Positions 12,926 through 19,355 of a DNA stretch of 31,961 nucleotides are shown in pieces. Source of the DNA: a virus. The notes under the pieces were generated by a model. The model ran no database searches. It saw nothing but the letters and a program-made list of their open reading frames with translations, and was not told the DNA's origin. Location: positions 1 to 31,961 of IMG/VR virus record IMGVR_UViG_3300032299_000411. One strand, given 5' to 3'. How positions within the stretch are numbered: the first letter of the stretch is position 1; every line of letters starts with the position of its first letter. The translations under genes were made by a program, and so were the position numbers.

Positions 12926-13312
12926 CTACTTTAAATCAACTAATCTTTCTTTGATTTCATTAATTGTTTGTAAGTATTCATCATCCGTTTCCATTATGTT
13001 CTTTGCAGCTTTAAAGGAATGAATAACAGATGTGTGATGAGTATTACCTACACTTACCGCTATATCCTGCCATATTAAGTTAGTATGTGTTTTTAATAGA
13101 TATACTGCAGCGTGTCTGGCATACATTACCTTTTTCTTTCTGGTAATTTTTGTAATATCAACCATAAACTTATTGTTAACTTCTTGAACAATCATTTCAG
13201 ATGGAAATCTTTCTTCATTTAATTGTTTTGGTTGTTCTTTTAGCATTTTTTCAAGCCTGTAAATCATATTATGATGGCTCTTTATTAATCCTTTTATTTC
13301 TTGCGTTCTCAT
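12926..13312 (-). CDS. Stand-alone DnaA domain IV-like DNA-binding protein
   Basis: 128 residues from the ATG at 13312, preceded by CCAAACAA; a longer start at 13339 would run into the upstream gene. Residues about 50-125 match the C-terminal domain of the bacterial initiator DnaA: DITKITRKKKVMYARHAAVY, LKTHTNLIWQDIAVSVG, then THHTSVIHSFKAAKNIM, corresponding to the signature G.RDHTTVLHA. The His-Thr pair that contacts the DnaA box is kept; the Asp before it is His. There is no AAA+ ATPase domain. It may recruit the host replication machinery to phage DNA or titrate DnaA boxes. It lies next to the initiator and its origin. Confidence 0.75.
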   Translation of the reverse strand: MRTQEIKGLIKSHHNMIYRLEKMLKEQPKQLNEERFPSEMIVQEVNNKFMVDITKITRKKKVMYARHAAVYLLKTHTNLIWQDIAVSVGNTHHTSVIHSFKAAKNIMETDDEYLQTINEIKERLVDLK

Positions 13313-13322
13313 TTGTTTGGTT

Positions 13323-13568
13323 TTAGAATGGTAAATCATTATTTAATGTGTGGTCTGTCATAGGCTTAATTTCAGCTTCTTTAGGTTGTTCTGTCTTATC
13401 ATACACAGAATAGATAATACCTCCAAATTTAGCCTCCTTTGTGCCTTTAAATGCAACATACTTCTTGTATGCACCATTTTCTCCAATAGCAATCTCCAGA
13501 TATGTTTTCCCTGACTTTGATTCTTTCTCTGTGATAAAGATTCCTTTAGCAAATTCTCTTTTTTCCAT
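13323..13568 (-). CDS. Small SSB-like protein with an acidic DLPF tail
   Basis: 81 residues. The start MEKREFAKGIFITEKESKSG and the segment TYLEIAIGENGAYKKYVAFK suggest a compact beta-rich fold. The protein ends NNDLPF, like the C-terminal tip (DDDIPF) by which single-stranded DNA-binding proteins recruit partners. The position between an annealing protein and replication genes supports a role in binding single-stranded DNA. It is shorter than a standard SSB (about 110 residues for the OB fold). ATG at 13568 is preceded by TTAAACAAA. Confidence 0.55.
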   Translation of the reverse strand: MEKREFAKGIFITEKESKSGKTYLEIAIGENGAYKKYVAFKGTKEAKFGGIIYSVYDKTEQPKEAEIKPMTDHTLNNDLPF

Positions 13569-13573
13569 TTTGT

Positions 13574-13771
13574 TTAATTTATTAAATCATTAATGTTTAC
13601 TGCTTCCTGTATTTCATCTAAATATTTTGCTTCTCTAACTGGCTCTTCATCCCAAGCCTTTAAAAAATTCATAATAATATTAAATCTATCTTTATCATAC
13701 CACATATTATGGTACAACTTTGCAATGATAAGTCCTCTCTCCGTAGGTATAACTTTTTTGAAATCGTTCAT
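13574..13771 (-). CDS. Hypothetical protein, 65 residues
   Basis: MNDFKKVIPTERGLIIAKLY begins at the ATG at 13771, overlapping the upstream stop in an ATGA junction. The protein is helical and charged (NIIMNFLKAWDEEPVREAKY) with no recognised motif. It lies in the recombination and replication module, five bases upstream of the SSB-like gene. Confidence 0.6.
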   Translation of the reverse strand: MNDFKKVIPTERGLIIAKLYHNMWYDKDRFNIIMNFLKAWDEEPVREAKYLDEIQEAVNINDLIN

Positions 13772-14136
13772 AGTAAACTCATTTTAGCTTTTTCAAATGA
13801 AATAATTGTTCTTATGCTATCTATTTGATGAACTGCCGAACTGCAACATCTTTCAAAACCTAATTTAAGTTTATTCCAATCCTTTGCCTTTGCCTTTATC
13901 ATCATATTAAAGGTGGATGCTGAATACTTGTCCAGAAGTTCAAGATTCACTTTACATTCAATGTCCACCACCTCATCAATCCGATAGGCTGCCTCTGTCA
14001 TATATTCCCCTGCTCTTGCCAATAAGATTCCTAAATGTTCCATTCTGGTAATTAAAGCATCATATTCTTTATCCAATGGTTGTTCAAGGAATTTAAGCAT
14101 TGATTCGTATTTAGTTTGGTAATCTGCTAATTCCAT
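13768..14136 (-). CDS. Hypothetical helical protein next to the annealing protein
   Basis: 122 residues, all-helical by pattern (MELADYQTKYESMLKFLEQP, ARAGEYMTEAAYRIDEVVDI). ATG at 14136 shares a base with the stop of the annealing protein gene. Proteins of this kind often accompany phage recombination genes, but I cannot assign a function. No metal-binding or catalytic motif is visible; a Cys pair (RCCSS) lies in the second half. Confidence 0.6.
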   Translation of the reverse strand: MELADYQTKYESMLKFLEQPLDKEYDALITRMEHLGILLARAGEYMTEAAYRIDEVVDIECKVNLELLDKYSASTFNMMIKAKAKDWNKLKLGFERCCSSAVHQIDSIRTIISFEKAKMSLL

Positions 14137-14726
14137 TATTTAAGGTTTTTTAAAGTTTTTTTAATATCTGTTGCTGAGTAATTTAAACCCATAGCAATTC
14201 TGTCTTTATCTTGTATCTGATTAGCCTGTAAAGTATTGTAAGCCTTTTCATAATCCGTTTCAAATTTTAAGTTATCAATTTTTATTGCAAGTTGTTCCTT
14301 CTGCCTTTCTTCGTAGGTAGTATTTTCAAGCAACGTTAAAAGGTACATTCTTTTATCATCTCCAACTTCATCAACTTCTGCCCTTACTATTGCTTTCTTA
14401 ACTTCATCTGCTGAAGCTATGCCACCATCAATTCCTATCCCTGCCATTGCACAGGCTCTACCTACTGCACTCGTTTCTGCGTTTTCCAATGCAGAAGTAA
14501 AATTGACTTCTTTGTAATTAGCACTTTCAATTTCCTGTGCCAATCCTGTGTAAGTAAATGATTCTTCTCCTTTCTCAATTCGCAAGATAGCTTTAACTAC
14601 CCACATCTTTCTTTCTGGGAAATACTCATAACTGCTTTGGATTGAGTAATTGAAATTGTCTGATAAAAACTTTAATCTTTCTGAAACAGGGATGTATTGT
14701 TTTCCCTTAATTGATACTGCCTTCAT
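14136..14726 (-). CDS. Putative single-strand annealing protein (Rad52/Erf-like)
   Basis: 196 residues. The N-terminal 110 residues have the pattern of phage single-strand annealing proteins: KQYIPVSERLKFLSDNF, then RKMWVVKAILRIEKGEESFT, YTGLAQEIESANYKEVN and, most telling, SALENAETSAVGRACAMAG followed by IGIDGGIASADEV. The C-terminal part is helical and charged. It would pair complementary single strands during recombination or concatemer formation. There is no adjacent exonuclease that I can recognise. Position at the start of the unit and beside the SSB-like gene agrees with this. Confidence 0.75.
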   Translation of the reverse strand: MKAVSIKGKQYIPVSERLKFLSDNFNYSIQSSYEYFPERKMWVVKAILRIEKGEESFTYTGLAQEIESANYKEVNFTSALENAETSAVGRACAMAGIGIDGGIASADEVKKAIVRAEVDEVGDDKRMYLLTLLENTTYEERQKEQLAIKIDNLKFETDYEKAYNTLQANQIQDKDRIAMGLNYSATDIKKTLKNLK

Positions 14727-14979
14727 AATTGTTGGTTTTATTGTTTAGTAAAGTGATTTGTAATAATTCTTTTGCAGAATCAGACATAACACGCAGGTAT
14801 TGATTTGGAAGCAGAATACCTCTGTCTGTGTTTACAACATAGCCAAGTGGATGTTTTACAACATCGGCAATGTCATTGTACTTAATTAATTGGATTAGTT
14901 CCCTTTCTGTGAAATACTCGCAGTAATAATCGCCTATGATAACCTCATAGACATTGGACTTAATGTTTTTAATTGTCAT
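14707..14979 (-). CDS. First gene of the replication unit, unknown function
   Basis: 90 residues from the ATG at 14979 (MTIKNIKSNVYEVIIGDYYC). An upstream TTG lies inside the promoter box, so it is not used. Features: GDYYCEYFTERELIQLIKYN and TDRGILLPNQYLRVM. The protein is mixed alpha/beta with no recognised motif. Its 3' end overlaps the annealing protein by 20 bases. A promoter with an inverted repeat lies at 14987-15013. Confidence 0.6.
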   Translation of the reverse strand: MTIKNIKSNVYEVIIGDYYCEYFTERELIQLIKYNDIADVVKHPLGYVVNTDRGILLPNQYLRVMSDSAKELLQITLLNNKTNNYEGSIN

Positions 14980-14986
14980 TGTTATT

Positions 14987-15013
14987 AGGTTTTGTTTGCA
15001 CAAAGATAAACCT
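14987..15013 (-). promoter_or_regulatory. Main promoter with operator-like inverted repeat, replication unit
   Basis: Minus-strand TATCTTTG (15001-15008) is a Bacteroidota -7 box. AGGTTT (14987-14992) and AAACCT (15008-15013) form a perfect inverted repeat around it with about two helical turns between arms. A weak TTAG lies 18 bases upstream in the -33 position. Fifteen bases are identical to the promoter near 840. The leader to the ATG at 14979 is about 16-18 bases. The phage XRE protein (30918-31133) is one candidate binder. Confidence 0.55.
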
Positions 15014-15071
15014 AATAGTTTAAAAACTAATAAAAACTTTATTTTTTTGTTTCAGAAATATTTTGTATAAT

Positions 15072-15100
15072 AAAAATCCCCACCAAGAATGGCAGGGATT
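15072..15100 (-). terminator. Intrinsic terminator of the structural unit
   Basis: On the minus strand AATCCC (15095-15100) pairs with GGGATT (15075-15080), a two-base internal loop follows, then an inner CCA/TGG stem and a four-base loop, ending in TTTATTATA. It lies just after the stop of the spanin-like gene at 15115. Confidence 0.75.
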
Positions 15101-15114
15101 CCAAAACCTAACAA

Positions 15115-15609
15115 CTAAAATGATGACAAAAATCTCTTTATTCCAAATTTCAATGCAAAGTAAAGTATAATTCCTGACAATAGTAGATAAAACCTACGCT
15201 TAAACTTTTTGACATTTTCTAACTTTATGTTTAAATTGTCAATTTCTTTTATATGCTTTTTGGATTCAGCATTTAGTTTACTAATCTGCTTATCGCAATC
15301 ATCATTTAGTTTATTTATTTCCTTTTGATGGTCTTGTTTAACCAGATACGTTTTAGCAGTGTTTTCAGACGTTATTTTGACCTCTTTTGTTTTAGTGATA
15401 ATCTTATTAGGAGGACAGATAACAGGCAAGGAACTATCCTTAAAATGAATTATAATAGTATCGCCTTGCGTAAGTATAGTATCAATGACTAAAACTTCTT
15501 TAATCTCCTCTTTTATAGGAAATCTTTCTGAACAGATTCTCGCAAGTTTATTTTGAGAATAGCATCCGCTTAAACTAATTGCTATCAGTATCGCTATTAG
15601 CTTGTTCAT
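15115..15609 (-). CDS. Lipoprotein with C-terminal membrane helix, candidate unimolecular spanin
   Basis: 164 residues from the ATG at 15609. The first 16 residues are a lipoprotein signal (MNKLIAILIAISLSGC, lipid-bearing Cys16). A middle domain has ICSERFPIKEEIKEVLVIDT; residues about 85-135 form a long charged coiled coil; residues about 140-157 (FYLLLSGIILYFALKFGI) form a membrane helix with a basic end (KRFLSSF). An outer-membrane lipid anchor plus inner-membrane helix joined by a periplasmic coil is the architecture of unimolecular spanins (phage T1 gp11 type), which fuse the two membranes at lysis. A terminator follows. The other lysis genes are about 9 kb away. Confidence 0.6.
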   Translation of the reverse strand: MNKLIAILIAISLSGCYSQNKLARICSERFPIKEEIKEVLVIDTILTQGDTIIIHFKDSSLPVICPPNKIITKTKEVKITSENTAKTYLVKQDHQKEINKLNDDCDKQISKLNAESKKHIKEIDNLNIKLENVKKFKRRFYLLLSGIILYFALKFGIKRFLSSF

Positions 15610-15718
15610 CTTGTATTGCTTTTCCGATTTGTTGGTTAATCTCTTGTAGTTGCTTTTGTAGATACTCAATCTGTGCCAAAGTATCGTATGCTTTAGCTTT
15701 TAATTCTGTAATATTCAT
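15575..15718 (-). CDS. 47-residue coiled-coil protein
   Basis: ATG at 15718, stop TAG at 15575-15577, preceded by AAATATT and by the TATATTTG box at 15734-15741. It begins MNITELKAKAYDTLAQIEYL and continues as one long Gln-rich helix to an acidic end. The gene overlaps the spanin-like gene by 35 bases. Small helical proteins of this type are usual near the end of phage structural units. Function unknown; the overlap suggests translational coupling with lysis. Confidence 0.55.
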   Translation of the reverse strand: MNITELKAKAYDTLAQIEYLQKQLQEINQQIGKAIQDEQANSDTDSN

Positions 15719-15733
15719 AATATTTAATTTTTA

Positions 15734-15741
15734 CAAATATA
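15734..15741 (-). promoter_or_regulatory. Candidate -7 promoter box for the spanin genes
   Basis: TATATTTG on the minus strand directly abuts the stop codon at 15742. It fits TAnnTTTG and lies 16 bases before the ATG at 15718, so it may start a short transcript for the coiled-coil and spanin-like genes. No -33 box is obvious, and such boxes occur by chance in AT-rich DNA. Confidence 0.3.
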
Positions 15742-16008
15742 CTAAATTATGGTTAATCCAAGTTTATCAGCACTCCAATTATATATCCATTCATTGATTG
15801 CCATTGCAGGCTGATTTCCCCAATCAATATAATCCTGTCCATCAATGGTTAGATTGCCTTGTGAAATTGATTGTCCATCTGCATCTGATATCTGCCAATA
15901 GTTTGTCGCACTATTTTCATAGTTATCAAAGATGCAGTTAACAGAAAAGTTAACTCCTATTTTAGTTTCTCCATTAATCCAAATGTCTATCGGTTGTATT
16001 TGTTTCAT
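15742..16008 (-). CDS. Conserved hypothetical protein behind the tail fibre
   Basis: 88 residues from the ATG at 16008; a longer ORF would overlap the fibre gene and is not likely. It begins MKQIQPIDIWINGETKIGVN and is beta-rich with Trp and Asn: NYWQISDADGQSISQGNLTI, then WGNQPAMAINEWIYNWSADK. It could be a small structural or fibre-associated protein. It lies five bases after the tail fibre gene. The function is not known. Confidence 0.65.
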   Translation of the reverse strand: MKQIQPIDIWINGETKIGVNFSVNCIFDNYENSATNYWQISDADGQSISQGNLTIDGQDYIDWGNQPAMAINEWIYNWSADKLGLTII

Positions 16009-16013
16009 ATTAT

Positions 16014-18284
16014 TTATATTGATGTTATTGTTTCCCAAGCAGAAGCAGTTCTTACACAAAGCTTATTTAATGTTGTATCATAAACTATAAGTCCTGCTGC
16101 AGGTGTTCCTATTGCATTTTTTTGTGTTGTTGTCATTCTTGGTGGAAGAAAACCTTTTGTAGTAGAATCTGCTTGTAAAACTGCTGATGCTATCATTGTA
16201 ATATTACCACCTCCACTAATTGTATCAGATATTGCTAATTCACCGGTATTTGTTAAATTCATTCTTGTATTTAATGATGTTTGTGTTGTTCCTCCTGCTG
16301 CGGATGTTAAAGTACCAACATTAAATCCTCCTATTGTAAAATAATAAACCGATGCCATTCCTGTATTTACTCTTTGCCAAGCACTTCCATTATAAAATGC
16401 ATTTTCTGCTATAAAAGCATTATTTGTAGCAAAATGTTGAAATCTTAATGTACCAACATCAAGTCCACTTGTTGATGATGTTGAGCCATTAGCCGTTATT
16501 TTACCACTTACCCTTGCAGTTCCACTTACATCAAGTATAAACGTACTCTCTGTTGTTGTACCCAAAAGCAATCTACCTGCTGCGGTTAATGTCATTTGTG
16601 CAGTTGATGCTGCACCTGCTGAAAATTTAATTTTGCCTGTTGCAAAGTCATTTAAGATTGCAATATCACCTGCAAAACTATTTTGTATATATGCATCAGC
16701 ACTATTAATTATTTTATTAGGAGTATAATTGCTTGATGTTTTACCAAATTGTGCAGAATTGCCATTATCAGAAATTAATTGATATATAACCCTACTTGAA
16801 GTTCCTGTTGTTGTATTTTGAATTATTTGTCTTGTAAGAGTATCTTGATTTTTACTTATATGTATATCAGAAAGCGGAGCATTTATTCCAATACCTAATC
16901 TATTATTTGTATCATCCCAAAAGAAGTTTGCATTATCTTGCTGAAGCACTTCACTTGTTCCTGCAAATAAAACACTACCTGCGGTTGCTGATGTGATTGT
17001 ACCACCAATAGCCATACTTCCACCTGCTGCTGCCCAAGTTCCATCTGCTCTCAAAAAATTAGTAGTACCACCACCACTTGCAGGAGCAAGTCCTTTCAAC
17101 GATGATGTAAAAACATTAAGCAAAGTAGTTGCCTGTGTTCCTGTAAGTGTTTCTATGTTTCCTGTTGAAGCAGTTACCCTTCCTAATATTGAACTTGTTG
17201 CAATCTGATTTGAAGCAATAGTTAATGTTTTACCTGTTGCACTTGTTGTTATCAATCCACTACCCACAACATTTAAAGTATCTGTTGCAGTTGTAGAACT
17301 TGCAGTTCCTGTACTTCCATTAACAAACCCAAATGAATTAGATGGGGTTGTACCTCCTCCTGTTGGATTATTAACACCTCCATTTAGTTGGATAGTATCA
17401 AGCCTATATGTTGCCGCAGCATTACTTGTTTGAATCCTTATAGTAGTAAATAAATTATTTGTAAACTTTAAATTCGTATTATTAAAAGGAATAGTAATAA
17501 TTTGATACACACCTGCTAAATTCCTATTGAATCCTACATTATTTGTTGCAGTTAATTGAAATAAATTAGAAGAAGTATTTGCACCATTGTAAAACCTAAC
17601 CGCAAGTATTGTGTTTGATGTAAAAGCATTAGTTAACCTAATAGCAAAAGATAAACTTTTAAAGTTAGATACATCTAAAGTAGTTGCATTTGTAAAATTC
17701 AATAATACAAACCCTGCTCCTTGTGTTACTAAAATACATTTACTTCCTGTATTTGGAAATAAAGTATTTGCATAATCAACCGATGATGCTGATTGAGTAA
17801 ATGTTTTAGTCCAACTCTCAACATTTTCATCGTAAATTAAATCTCTTGTAACTCCATTTGGTGTAGTTGCCCCTGCATTAATTGTAACATTTGTTAAACC
17901 CAATGTAGTTGCAGTATCTCCTTCTGGCTCAACAGGATTTGAAGCAGGTGTGCCTTGAATAACCTCAACTTGTCCACTTGTATTAACTGCAAAAACATCA
18001 ATTCTTGCATTAGTAGGGTCTGCTGCTGCAAGTGTCTTTGTGCTAAATGGACTTGAATATCTAATTCCGTTTAAAATATAAGTACAAGCAGAAATATTAA
18101 ATATCAATCCTGTACCTGTCCAAGTAACAATACCTCCACTAATAACACCATCCCCTGTAATACCAGAAACACTACCAAAAGTAGTTGTCTTTAATTGACC
18201 TGTTTCAGCATCTCCAATAGGAAGTAAATCTGTTTCTTGCGGATTAAGATTTGTAGCTAACTGATTAATCTTTTTTGAATACAT
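16014..18284 (-). CDS. Tail fibre or receptor-binding protein
   Basis: 756 residues from the ATG at 18284. The N-terminus MYSKKINQLATNLNPQETDL is an attachment-type start, followed by a Thr/Ala/Gly-rich beta region. Residues about 155-315 (SWTKTFTQSASSVDYANTLF; FNRNLAGVYQIITIPFNNTN) look like a jelly-roll carbohydrate-binding module. Repetitive beta-rich shaft segments follow (FLRADGTWAAAGG, NRLGIGINAPLSDIHI). The end PPRMTTTQKNAIGTPAAGLI, then YDTTLNKLCVRTASAWETI is a C-terminal motif widespread in fibres of Bacteroidota phages. It would bind the host surface. There is no visible peptidase or lyase motif. A chaperone domain was not recognised. Confidence 0.75.
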   Translation of the reverse strand: MYSKKINQLATNLNPQETDLLPIGDAETGQLKTTTFGSVSGITGDGVISGGIVTWTGTGLIFNISACTYILNGIRYSSPFSTKTLAAADPTNARIDVFAVNTSGQVEVIQGTPASNPVEPEGDTATTLGLTNVTINAGATTPNGVTRDLIYDENVESWTKTFTQSASSVDYANTLFPNTGSKCILVTQGAGFVLLNFTNATTLDVSNFKSLSFAIRLTNAFTSNTILAVRFYNGANTSSNLFQLTATNNVGFNRNLAGVYQIITIPFNNTNLKFTNNLFTTIRIQTSNAAATYRLDTIQLNGGVNNPTGGGTTPSNSFGFVNGSTGTASSTTATDTLNVVGSGLITTSATGKTLTIASNQIATSSILGRVTASTGNIETLTGTQATTLLNVFTSSLKGLAPASGGGTTNFLRADGTWAAAGGSMAIGGTITSATAGSVLFAGTSEVLQQDNANFFWDDTNNRLGIGINAPLSDIHISKNQDTLTRQIIQNTTTGTSSRVIYQLISDNGNSAQFGKTSSNYTPNKIINSADAYIQNSFAGDIAILNDFATGKIKFSAGAASTAQMTLTAAGRLLLGTTTESTFILDVSGTARVSGKITANGSTSSTSGLDVGTLRFQHFATNNAFIAENAFYNGSAWQRVNTGMASVYYFTIGGFNVGTLTSAAGGTTQTSLNTRMNLTNTGELAISDTISGGGNITMIASAVLQADSTTKGFLPPRMTTTQKNAIGTPAAGLIVYDTTLNKLCVRTASAWETITSI

Positions 18285-18712
18285 TATGTAGGTATTTGAC
18301 AACGATTATTAATAGATGGTAACACTAAACTTATTGATGCCTTAACCCCTGCTAAAACATCAGGCTCACTCTCAACAAATAAAACCATTGGAATACTATC
18401 TCCAACAATCCATTCATTTGTATTATTTCTTATCTGTGCAACAATATCTTGTGCAGTTAGTATTTGGTCTGACATCACTTCTAACTCTTCTGTATTCTCA
18501 ATCTGCCTATCCATAAAGTAAATGCCAAAAGTATATTGTATCTGTTTAGCAGATATGCTTACATCCTCAATATTAAAAAACATTGCAGGGTAAGTAACCT
18601 CTCCTTGCGAAAGATGGTCATACACATCCCCATACAACACAAAATTAATTTGTGGGTGCAGGTTTCCGTAGTCCGTTATTTGCTTTACAATTTGATTTAA
18701 TGTTAGACTCAT
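18284..18712 (-). CDS. Putative tail terminator or head-tail completion protein
   Basis: 142 residues: MSLTLNQIVKQITDYGNLHP at the start, LYGDVYDHLSQGEVTYPAMF and FGIYFMDRQIENTEELEVMS in the middle. The alpha/beta pattern with conserved aromatic strands is typical of small neck or tail terminator proteins. ATG at 18712 is preceded by an A8 run. The 3' end overlaps the fibre gene start by one base (TAATG). The assignment is by pattern and by its position beside the connector and portal. Confidence 0.55.
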   Translation of the reverse strand: MSLTLNQIVKQITDYGNLHPQINFVLYGDVYDHLSQGEVTYPAMFFNIEDVSISAKQIQYTFGIYFMDRQIENTEELEVMSDQILTAQDIVAQIRNNTNEWIVGDSIPMVLFVESEPDVLAGVKASISLVLPSINNRCQIPT

Positions 18713-18773
18713 TTTTTTTACTTAAATAAACCTTTAACTTTTTTTGATTTTTGATGTTAGCCTCTTTACTCAT
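18645..18773 (-). CDS. Possible 42-residue basic peptide, low confidence
   Basis: An ORF starts in TAATG overlap with the stop of the connector gene and ends inside the tail terminator-like gene. It begins MSKEANIKNQKKLKVYLSKK, very rich in Lys and Asn. The coupling to the upstream stop is suggestive, but composition matches AT-rich noncoding sequence and no relative is known to me. The first 60 bases fill the gap 18713-18772, which otherwise has no feature. Confidence 0.2.
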   Translation of the reverse strand: MSKEANIKNQKKLKVYLSKKNESNIKSNCKANNGLRKPAPTN

Positions 18774-19354
18774 TAACAACAATTTGGATTATTGCCTTGA
18801 TACTTTTCTTCGTATGTTTTAAAATCTCCGCAACATCCATCTTCTCCCAACCAGATAGAAGCATTGTACGCATCTCTCTCAGGCTTTATTGCATCTATAC
18901 CACTTCCATAATTTGAATACAAAGGAAATTGAGCAATATTCTCTCTCAAATATTTTATCAATCTCTGCTTGTAAAATTCTGCTCTGGACTTGTAACGATT
19001 AGCCACATCAATCATATCCTGCATAGATGGATATTCGCTATTATCCCCTGTCTTTCTTAATAGTCCTTTATTATAAAACTGATAGCTAATTCCCTGTGGA
19101 AGTTCAGATAAGACAAAGTTTATTAATGTGTCAACAATATAGTCATTCAATAAAGTTGTTTCTAATTGTGTCAAATTATTATTTGTGATTGCATCTTGCA
19201 ACCTGTTGTATAAAGCAGAGCCAAGTGCAGGTAATATATAAATATCCTGTGCTGCCTTAATCTCTGGGAATACTAATTTTTCATCAAGATTATTATGTAA
19301 TCCACTTCTATCTTTGATAGTATCAACTGATATGAATAGTACGTTTAAACTCAT
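18773..19354 (-). CDS. Head-tail connector-like protein (DUF6712-like)
   Basis: 193 residues: MSLNVLFISVDTIKDRSGLH, then ENIAQFPLYSNYGSG and a Cys-rich end (WLGEDGCCGDFKTYEEKYQG, NNPNCC). The first part, with IKAAQDIYILPALGSALYNR, matches the pattern of the DUF6712 family of structural proteins in Bacteroidota phages, thought to be head completion or adaptor proteins. It follows the portal gene by one base, a usual place for the first connector. The C-terminal four Cys residues could bind metal. Confidence 0.65.
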   Translation of the reverse strand: MSLNVLFISVDTIKDRSGLHNNLDEKLVFPEIKAAQDIYILPALGSALYNRLQDAITNNNLTQLETTLLNDYIVDTLINFVLSELPQGISYQFYNKGLLRKTGDNSEYPSMQDMIDVANRYKSRAEFYKQRLIKYLRENIAQFPLYSNYGSGIDAIKPERDAYNASIWLGEDGCCGDFKTYEEKYQGNNPNCC

Positions 19355-19355
19355 T

